A DNA stretch of 7,378 bases. It comes from CAKTOF01 sp964523945 (lineage in GTDB: Bacteria > Bacillota > Clostridia > Oscillospirales > Oscillospiraceae). Within the stretch, counting starts at the first letter, position 1. Each line of letters starts with the position of its first letter. This document shows, piece by piece, positions 1 to 4,613 of the stretch. The stretch is from contig CAZGBU010000101.1 of assembly GCA_964523945.1 (NCBI GenBank), positions 1 through 7,378 on the forward strand, given 5' to 3'. The position numbers were made by a program, and so were the translations under genes. The notes beneath the pieces are model-generated. The model worked only from the letters and a program-made list of their open reading frames with translations. It did not search any database and was not told where the DNA came from.

Positions 1-120
1 CTGAAAAAATCCGAGCCGTACTGTGAACCACGCGCCGGCTGCGAGCAGTGCCGCCAGCATCGGCGGCCCGAACACAAACTGACGCACAGCCTCGACGACC
101 GTCCAGAAGCCTGTCCCCAT
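1..120 (-). CDS. Sodium:alanine/glycine symporter (AGCS family), N-terminal fragment
   Basis: Reading the minus strand from the ATG at 120-118 gives an open frame of 40 codons that continues past the left edge. The peptide has a short amphipathic start (MGTGFWTVVEAVRQFVFG) followed by GPPMLAALLAAGAWFTVRLGFFQ. The pattern GPP, a hydrophobic helix, then T-V-R-L-G-F-Q is what I know from the N-terminus of AGCS-family transporters (AlsT/DagA type), which import alanine or glycine with sodium across the inner membrane. A purine-rich ribosome binding site (AGGGGAGGG, 128-136) lies 7 bases before the start. The gene is divergent from the response regulator and shares the 121-249 intergenic region with it. 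Only about 8% of a typical 450-500 residue protein is visible, so the family call rests on a short match and the substrate is unknown. Confidence 0.72.
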   Translation of the reverse strand, partial: MGTGFWTVVEAVRQFVFGPPMLAALLAAGAWFTVRLGFFQ

Positions 121-168
121 ATTCGATCCCTCCCCTGCATGTATATGCGGGCGCGGCGCCGAATATGA

Positions 169-185
169 TTTACAAATTGTTCACC
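169..185 (+). promoter_or_regulatory. Pho-box-like direct repeat (candidate response-regulator site)
   Basis: TTTACA (169-174), five bases (AATTG), then TTCACC (180-185) form two similar hexamers spaced 11 bp start to start. PhoP/PhoB-class regulators of the OmpR family bind tandem TTAACA-like hexamers at this helical period. The repeat lies just upstream of the TATAAT box of an operon that itself encodes an OmpR/PhoB-type regulator, so autoregulation is a reasonable inference. Only two imperfect copies are visible, so chance cannot be excluded. Confidence 0.35.
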
Positions 186-210
186 CACGCGCGCGGGAGC
201 GCGGTATAAT
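180..210 (+). promoter_or_regulatory. Promoter of the two-component/HtrA operon
   Basis: A perfect TATAAT -10 box lies at 205-210 in otherwise GC-rich sequence. The best -35 candidate is TTCACC at 180-185, with a long 19-bp spacer, which suggests a weak core promoter that may need an activator. Transcription would start near 217, leaving a leader of about 33 bases before the ATG at 250. The -10 box is clear; the -35 assignment is uncertain. Confidence 0.6.
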
Positions 211-234
211 ATAGAAAAGGAATGTCTGATTACC

Positions 235-241
235 AAGGAGG
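235..241 (+). promoter_or_regulatory. Ribosome binding site of the response regulator
   Basis: AAGGAGG ends 8 bases before the ATG at 250. Another ATG at 245 is only 3 bases from the site and out of frame, so this spacing supports 250 as the true start. Confidence 0.85.
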
Positions 242-249
242 AAGATGAG

Positions 250-942
250 ATGGCACAGACCGTTTTGATTGTGGAAGACGACAGCAACATTGCCGAGCTT
301 CTGCGGCTGTATCTGGAAAAGGAGGGCTACCACGCGGCCATCGCGGCCGACGGCGGCGCGGGGGTCGAGTTGTGCCGCAAGCTGCGGCCGGATCTGGTGC
401 TGCTCGATCTGATGCTGCCGGTGCTCGACGGTTACGGCGTGCTGCGCGAGATCCGGGAGGAATCCAACGTGCCCGTCATTATGATTACCGCCAATGGTGA
501 GATGATGGACAAGGTTTCCGGGCTGAAGCTCGGCGCGGACGATTACATCACCAAGCCGTTCGAGATGAAAGAGGTGCTCGCGCGTGTCGAGGCAGTGCTG
601 CGCCGTGCCGGTGCCGAGGGCGACGGCCATGGCACCGCGCCGCGCCGGCTCGTGTTTGACAAGCTGGTGATCGACCTTGACGCGTTCGAGCTGATTGTCG
701 ATGGGAAAAAGGTCGACACACCGCCGAAGGAGATGGAGCTGCTCTACCACCTGGCCTCGACGCCCAACCGTGTCTACACACGCAACCAACTGCTCGACGA
801 GGTGTGGGGCTTCGACTATTTCGGCGACTCGCGCACGGTCGATGTCCACATCAAGCGCCTGCGGGAAAAGCTAGAGGGCGTGTCCGAGCACTGGTCGCTC
901 AAGACGGTCTGGGGTGTGGGATATAAATTCGAGGTCGTGTAA
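250..942 (+). CDS. OmpR/PhoB-family response regulator
   Basis: This 230-residue protein has the standard two-domain layout. The receiver domain (about 4-115) shows the acidic pair D10/D11, the phospho-acceptor D53 (in LLDLMLP), T80, Y99 and the invariant K102 (ITKPF), so all phosphorylation residues are intact. A short Gly/Ala/Arg linker (about 116-131) leads to a winged-helix DNA-binding domain (about 132-229) containing PPKEMELLYHLA, QLLDEVWG and the recognition helix SRTVDVHIKRLREKL, ending in VWGVGYKFE. It should act as a cytoplasmic transcription factor activated by phosphorylation. The kinase gene begins at the base after its stop codon, so the two are almost certainly partners. The domain resembles PhoB/PhoP/WalR regulators, but the signal cannot be read from it. 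Targets plausibly include its own operon, judging from the hexamer repeat upstream. Confidence 0.96.
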   Translation: MAQTVLIVEDDSNIAELLRLYLEKEGYHAAIAADGGAGVELCRKLRPDLVLLDLMLPVLDGYGVLREIREESNVPVIMITANGEMMDKVSGLKLGADDYITKPFEMKEVLARVEAVLRRAGAEGDGHGTAPRRLVFDKLVIDLDAFELIVDGKKVDTPPKEMELLYHLASTPNRVYTRNQLLDEVWGFDYFGDSRTVDVHIKRLREKLEGVSEHWSLKTVWGVGYKFEVV

Positions 943-2370
943 ATGAAAACGACATTTTCCCGGCAGTTCGCCGCAACGGCCGGGCTGCTGCTGCTGATGC
1001 TCGCGGCGTTTGGCGTTGTGTTCCGTGCGGTGCTTGGCAACTATTTTGTCGGGCAGATGCGCGATTCGCTCGCGCTGAGCGCCGATGCCGTCGCCGATCT
1101 CGCCGCGGCCTACAACTCCGCCGGCGAGATTGAGGCAAACTGGGACTTCCGCATCAGCCTGTCGTTTGCGGCGGAGGTTTCCGGCACCGATGTGGTTATC
1201 TGCTCTGATACCGGGGAGATCCTGCTGTGCTCGTGCTCGAAGATCAGCTGCGAGCATGTGGGCAAAATTCTCAGCCAGGACTATATCGATGCGGTCTGGG
1301 ACGAGGGCGAGGTCTATTCCACCGGCCGCATCGACGGGCTGTATGCAGATGTGCGCTATCTGATGAGCGTGCCGATCGTCTCAGCGGCGACGGGCGAGAA
1401 CATCGGCGTTGTGATGGCCTCGTCGCCGGCGGGCGATATCTCGGCGCTGCTGCTGCGCACGACGCTGCTGTTTTTCTGGACGGCCGTCGGCGTGCTGTTG
1501 CTCGCGCTGCTTGTCACGTCGGCCATTGCGCGCTCACAGGCGCGCCCACTGCGCGAGATTGCAGCCGCTGCGCACCGCTTCGGCCACGGGGATTTCAGCG
1601 CGCGTGTGCGCACAGGCCGGCGCAGCACGATAGAGATCGACGACCTGGCCAGCGCGTTCAACTCCATGGCCGAATCGCTGGAGCAGTCCGAGCGCCGCCG
1701 CAGCGAGTTTGTGGCCAACGTCTCGCACGAGCTGAAAACGCCGATGACCACCATCGCAGGCTTTCTCGACGGCATGCTCGACGGCACCATTCCGCCGGAG
1801 AAGCATCCGCAGTATATGAAAGCCGTCTCCGACGAGGTCAAGCGCCTGTCGCGCCTGGTGCGCAGCATGCTGGACGTGTCGCGGCTGCAGTCGGAGCAGG
1901 CGCAGGCGGCGTTCCGCCCGTTCGACGTGTGTGAGACGGCCGGCCGCGCGCTTCTGACGTTCGAGCAGAAGATCAACGACAAGCAGCTCGAGGTCAGTGT
2001 CGACATGCCGGATGCTGGTGTGCGTGTGCTTGCCGATCCGGATTCGATCACCCAGGTTGTGACAAATCTGATCGACAACGCGGTCAAATTTGCCGATGTG
2101 GGCGGCACACTTGGCCTGACGGTGCGCACACAGGGCAGCAAGGCGTATGTTTCGGTGTCGAACACCGGCCCGACGATTGAGCCGTCGGAGCTGTCGCTGA
2201 TTTTTGACCGCTTCCACAAGACGGATAAGAGCCGCTCGATGGATAAGGACGGCGTCGGCCTCGGGCTGCACATCGTCCGCACCATCCTCGACAGCCACAG
2301 TGAAACCATCCGCGTCACCAGTGAAAATGGCCTGACGACATTCACATTCACACTGACGCTTGCAAAATAA
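943..2370 (+). CDS. Membrane sensor histidine kinase
   Basis: This 475-residue protein has TM1 at about 10-31, an extracytoplasmic sensor domain at about 32-168, TM2 at about 170-195, a HAMP linker (about 196-248), a HisKA domain with phospho-acceptor H262 in SHELKTPMT, and a HATPase domain. ATPase motifs are the N box (NLIDNAVKF, N375/N379), a variant G1 box (SNTGPT, with N407 where Asp is usual), the F box (IFDRFHKTD) and the G2 box (DGVGLGLHI, 436-444). E263 and T266 make an ExxT phosphatase-type motif. It should autophosphorylate and transfer phosphate to D53 of the regulator encoded immediately upstream. The ATG follows the TAA of that gene directly, and a GAGG (931-934) inside the upstream coding end serves as ribosome binding site, implying translational coupling. 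The sensor domain carries a cluster C87, C96, C98, C103, H105. The signal is unknown; the downstream protease suggests envelope or protein-folding stress. Confidence 0.95.
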   Translation: MKTTFSRQFAATAGLLLLMLAAFGVVFRAVLGNYFVGQMRDSLALSADAVADLAAAYNSAGEIEANWDFRISLSFAAEVSGTDVVICSDTGEILLCSCSKISCEHVGKILSQDYIDAVWDEGEVYSTGRIDGLYADVRYLMSVPIVSAATGENIGVVMASSPAGDISALLLRTTLLFFWTAVGVLLLALLVTSAIARSQARPLREIAAAAHRFGHGDFSARVRTGRRSTIEIDDLASAFNSMAESLEQSERRRSEFVANVSHELKTPMTTIAGFLDGMLDGTIPPEKHPQYMKAVSDEVKRLSRLVRSMLDVSRLQSEQAQAAFRPFDVCETAGRALLTFEQKINDKQLEVSVDMPDAGVRVLADPDSITQVVTNLIDNAVKFADVGGTLGLTVRTQGSKAYVSVSNTGPTIEPSELSLIFDRFHKTDKSRSMDKDGVGLGLHIVRTILDSHSETIRVTSENGLTTFTFTLTLAK

Positions 2371-2375
2371 ATCGA

Positions 2376-2381
2376 AAGGAG
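2376..2381 (+). promoter_or_regulatory. Ribosome binding site that sets the protease start
   Basis: AAGGAG ends 8 bases before the ATG at 2390. The frame is also open from a TTG at 2360, but that lies inside the kinase gene and upstream of this site, so 2390 is the better start. Confidence 0.85.
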
Positions 2382-2389
2382 CAGCTTTC

Positions 2390-3622
2390 ATGGACGCAGA
2401 ATCGCGCCGCCCCGCGGGCCGGCAGGAGCCGCCGGCGCAGCCCGCGCTGCCGCGCCGCACGGGCAGGCGTATTGTACCGATTGTTCTGGTCTGCGTGATT
2501 GTCATTGGCAGCGCCGCCGTCAGCCTGGCGAGCCTGTTCGGCGCGCCGATCAGCCCGGCCACGGGCAAGAGCGAGACCGTGTTTCCAACTGTCGTCGGCA
2601 TCTCCGAGACAACCGACAAGGCGGACGGCGCGCTGAGCGGCGGGCAGACCGAGGTGACGCTGTCCATCACGCCCAGCCCGGAGACGTCGGATGAGACGGG
2701 GACGGACGGCACGCTCAGCTTCCAGCAGATCTATGCCGATACCATCGACTCGGTTGTCTGTATCCAGGTGAGTGCAGATGGCGAAACCTCCGTCGGCACC
2801 GGCGTCATCCTGACCGATGACGGTTATATTGTGACCAACTACCATGTCGTCGAGGAGATGCAGCAGTGCCAGATCCTGCTCTCAGATGACACCGTTTATA
2901 CGGCCGACTACGTCGGCGGCGACGAGCAGACCGACCTGGCCGTGCTGAAGATCGACGCGAGCGGCCTGTCGCCCGCCGTGCTCGGCGACTCGGACAGCCT
3001 GCGCGTCGGGGATATCGTCGTGGCCATCGGCAACCCGCTTGGCACCATGCTGCGCGGCACGATGACCGACGGCATCGTTTCCGCGATCAACCGCGACATT
3101 GTGCTCGACGGGCAGGAGATGACCGTCATCCAGACGACGGCTGCGCTCAACTCCGGCAACTCCGGCGGCCCGCTGATCAATCTCTACGGCCAGGTCATCG
3201 GCATCAACACCGCAAAGCTCAGCGCCGACTATGAGGGCGTGATCGAGGGCATCGGCTTTGCCATCCCGATCAGCTCGGTCAAGCCGGTTGTCGAGGAACT
3301 GATCCGGCAGGGCTATGTCTCCGGCCGGCCGAGCCTCGGCATCAGCGGCGCGAACGTGCCCGAGTATGCGCAGATCTATTACAGCGTGCCGGACGGGGTT
3401 TATGTGGCGGCTGTTGAGGAGGGTTCGGACGCGTATGAGAAAGGCGTGCGCGAGGGCGATATCGTTGTGGCGCTCAACACGACGCGCGTGACCAGCCCGA
3501 CCGAGCTGAATGCGGAGAAGAACCGCTATCAGGTCGGAGATACCGTCACGCTGACGATTTTCCGCGGCGGGCTGTACTACTACGTCGACATTGTGCTCGG
3601 CGAGCGGGGCGCCGCCGGCTGA
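2390..3622 (+). CDS. htrA: Membrane-anchored HtrA/DegP-type serine protease with PDZ domain
   Basis: This 410-residue protein starts with a basic, Pro/Arg-rich cytoplasmic tail (1-27) and a single membrane segment (about 28-50), with no signal-peptidase-like site. A low-complexity Thr/Ser/Glu-rich linker (about 52-108) connects to a trypsin-like S1C protease domain (about 112-305). The catalytic triad is complete: H152 (TNYHVV), D182 (TDLAVLKI) and S258 in the GNSGGP motif. One PDZ domain follows (about 312-405, with GVYVAAVEEGSDAYEKGVREGDIV). Length and layout match Gram-positive HtrA proteases, which sit on the outer face of the membrane and degrade or refold damaged secreted proteins. It is the third gene of the operon, 19 bases after the kinase stop, and precedes a strong terminator. 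Control by the adjacent two-component system is inferred from co-transcription and from the Bacillus CssRS-HtrA analogy. Confidence 0.95.
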   Translation: MDAESRRPAGRQEPPAQPALPRRTGRRIVPIVLVCVIVIGSAAVSLASLFGAPISPATGKSETVFPTVVGISETTDKADGALSGGQTEVTLSITPSPETSDETGTDGTLSFQQIYADTIDSVVCIQVSADGETSVGTGVILTDDGYIVTNYHVVEEMQQCQILLSDDTVYTADYVGGDEQTDLAVLKIDASGLSPAVLGDSDSLRVGDIVVAIGNPLGTMLRGTMTDGIVSAINRDIVLDGQEMTVIQTTAALNSGNSGGPLINLYGQVIGINTAKLSADYEGVIEGIGFAIPISSVKPVVEELIRQGYVSGRPSLGISGANVPEYAQIYYSVPDGVYVAAVEEGSDAYEKGVREGDIVVALNTTRVTSPTELNAEKNRYQVGDTVTLTIFRGGLYYYVDIVLGERGAAG

Positions 3623-3637
3623 AACAGATGCAGCAGC

Positions 3638-3672
3638 TGCGCCGGCCGCGATGCGGCCGGCGCACTTTTTTT
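3638..3672 (+). terminator. Intrinsic terminator of the two-component/HtrA operon
   Basis: A perfect stem pairs 3638-3649 (TGCGCCGGCCGC) with 3653-3664 (GCGGCCGGCGCA) around a GAT loop. A single C and seven T residues (3666-3672) follow. It lies 15 bases after the protease stop and should end the operon efficiently. Confidence 0.93.
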
Positions 3673-3715
3673 CGGCAGGGGCGAAAACTTTCCAGCACCG
3701 GGCGGCGGGCGGCTT

Positions 3716-3730
3716 AAATTGTGGCAATTT
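3716..3730. repeat. Short inverted repeat upstream of the kinase-like gene promoter
   Basis: AAATTG (3716-3721) and CAATTT (3725-3730) are perfect inverted copies around TGG, an AT-rich island in GC-rich sequence. It ends 12 bases before the -35 box at 3743. It could be a regulator site or an upstream activating element, but no cognate protein is evident and a 6-bp arm can arise by chance. Confidence 0.35.
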
Positions 3731-3742
3731 GACGCGGGGGGA

Positions 3743-3771
3743 TAGACAGCGGCCGGCAAACCTGCTATGCT
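3743..3771 (+). promoter_or_regulatory. Promoter of the cytidylate kinase-like gene
   Basis: TAGACA (3743-3748, five of six matches to the -35 consensus) is followed by exactly 17 bp and then TATGCT (3766-3771, four of six for -10). A TG at 3763-3764 gives an extended -10 element. Transcription would start near 3778, leaving a leader of about 44 bases. Its place after a strong terminator fits independent expression of the next gene. Confidence 0.68.
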
Positions 3772-3809
3772 GTGACCGAAATCGGCCGGGCGCAGCGCCC
3801 AGGCTGTCT

Positions 3810-3815
3810 GGAGGG
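3810..3815 (+). promoter_or_regulatory. Ribosome binding site of the cytidylate kinase-like gene
   Basis: GGAGGG ends 6 bases before the ATG at 3822. The same frame is open upstream to about 3591, but that extension crosses the terminator and the promoter, so translation must begin at 3822. Confidence 0.82.
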
Positions 3816-3821
3816 ATTTCC

Positions 3822-4418
3822 ATGAAACAGTACGTCCTGACGATCAACCGACAGTTTGCCAGCATGGGCCGCTCCATCGCCGCGCAGACCGCCGAGCGGC
3901 TCGGCGTCAAGTTCTATGACCGTGATATTGTCGAGGAAGCGGCCAAACGCACCAACCTTTCGCTGTCCGAGGCCAGCGAGGAGGAGGAGACGGCCAGATC
4001 CAGCATCACGCGCAAGCTCTTCCCGCTCGGCCAGGGCACGACGGAGCTGCAGGATGAGATCTTCGCCGTGCAGGAGTCGATCATCCAGGATCTTGCGGAT
4101 GCGGGCTCGTGCATCATTGTCGGCCGCTGCTCGGATCACATTCTGCGCCATCACCCGAACCAGCTCCGCGTGTATATTTGCGCACCGTTTGAGGCGCGCA
4201 TCCGCAATTGCATCGAGTCGCTGCATATGCATGAGAAAGAGGCACGCCGCATGTGCGTCGAGATTGACCGCGCGCGGGAAAATTATCACCTGCGCTATGC
4301 CGGTTACAGTGCCGCCGACCCGGTGCACAGCGACTTGATTATCAATTCCGACACGTTTGGCATCGACGGGACAGCCGATCTGCTGGCCGACATGGTGCGC
4401 CGCCGCTTCGGCGACTGA
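3822..4418 (+). CDS. Cytidylate kinase-like family protein (AAA P-loop NMP-kinase fold)
   Basis: This 198-residue soluble protein resembles the 'cytidylate kinase-like' group (Pfam Cytidylate_kin2), which is common in Clostridia and distinct from housekeeping Cmk. The N-terminal strand LTINRQFASMGRSIA (6-20) occupies the position of the P-loop, where relatives have SREFGSGGR. It is followed by a helix and LGVKFYDRDIVEEAAKRTNLS, the family's characteristic FYDR-E/D-I segment. Further landmarks are IIVGRCSDHIL, RVYICAPFEARI and a basic lid-like stretch (RARENYHLRYAG), then SDLIINSDTFGID near the end. Closer relatives are usually annotated as nucleotide kinases from fold alone; I know of no firm substrate, and the glycine-poor loop here makes classical CMP kinase activity doubtful. 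It has its own promoter and terminator and so stands as a single-gene unit. Family confidence is high, activity is unknown. Confidence 0.85.
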   Translation: MKQYVLTINRQFASMGRSIAAQTAERLGVKFYDRDIVEEAAKRTNLSLSEASEEEETARSSITRKLFPLGQGTTELQDEIFAVQESIIQDLADAGSCIIVGRCSDHILRHHPNQLRVYICAPFEARIRNCIESLHMHEKEARRMCVEIDRARENYHLRYAGYSAADPVHSDLIINSDTFGIDGTADLLADMVRRRFGD

Positions 4419-4443
4419 TCCGTCCGAATTTGGTTTTCCGGTA

Positions 4444-4476
4444 GAGGGAGCACATTCCGGTGCTCCCTCCTTTTTT
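4444..4476 (+). terminator. Intrinsic terminator of the cytidylate kinase-like gene
   Basis: A perfect 10-bp stem pairs GAGGGAGCAC (4444-4453) with GTGCTCCCTC (4460-4469) around a six-base loop, followed by C and six T residues (4471-4476). It begins 25 bases after the stop codon at 4418. There is no T-run on the other strand, so it works in the plus direction only. Confidence 0.93.
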
Positions 4477-4571
4477 GGATACCGCCCGGGCGGAGAATCC
4501 GCTGCGCCCTGTGCGGCCACAGCACAAAAGCAGCCGGCCCCGGCAATGTCAGCCAGAGAGCAGCCTTACAG

Positions 4572-4613
4572 AAAACGCATGGAACGGTTCAGAAAACCGC
4601 TCCATGCGTTTTT
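4572..4613. terminator. Long hairpin, probable bidirectional terminator, overlapping the ABC gene end
   Basis: AAAACGCATGGA (4572-4583) pairs perfectly with TCCATGCGTTTT (4601-4612). Inside it, after one mismatch, CGGTT (4585-4589) pairs with AACCG (4595-4599) around a five-base loop. The A-run and T-run at the ends let it act in either direction: five T residues follow on the plus strand, four on the minus strand. It sits between convergent genes, and the stop codon of the minus-strand ABC gene (4591-4589) falls at its loop. Confidence 0.8.

Larger units (their letters stand above)
121..249. other. Divergent intergenic region
   Basis: These 129 bases separate the symporter gene on the minus strand from the two-component operon on the plus strand. 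They hold the symporter ribosome binding site, a pair of TTNAC-type hexamers, a perfect TATAAT box and the regulator's ribosome binding site. I see no convincing -35/-10 pair for the symporter; a TATACA-like hexamer on the minus strand (around 138-143) lacks a recognisable -35 partner. Confidence 0.7.

Noticed and set aside
2360..2389. TTG start giving a protease ten residues longer
   Set aside because: It lies within the kinase gene with no ribosome binding site, whereas the ATG at 2390 has AAGGAG at proper spacing.
1534..2712. A minus-strand open frame of 392 codons across the kinase and the protease start
   Set aside because: It spans two real plus-strand genes with recognised domains and has an Arg/Ala/His-rich shadow composition and no family signature.
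3729..3734. TTGACG as the -35 box for the cytidylate kinase-like gene
   Set aside because: It is 31 bp from the TATGCT box and no -10-like hexamer lies about 17 bp downstream; TAGACA at 3743 with a 17-bp spacer is a better fit.
3591..3821. N-terminal extension of the cytidylate kinase-like protein
   Set aside because: The frame runs through the protease end, the perfect terminator and the promoter; homology begins only at the Met at 3822.
2882..3910. A minus-strand open frame of 342 codons opposite the protease
   Set aside because: It crosses the HtrA catalytic region, the operon terminator and the next promoter; no domain is recognisable.
4477..4571. Possible small gene or RNA between the two terminators
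   Set aside because: This 95-base stretch shows no ribosome binding site, conserved-looking frame or strong fold; it appears to be plain spacer between convergent genes.
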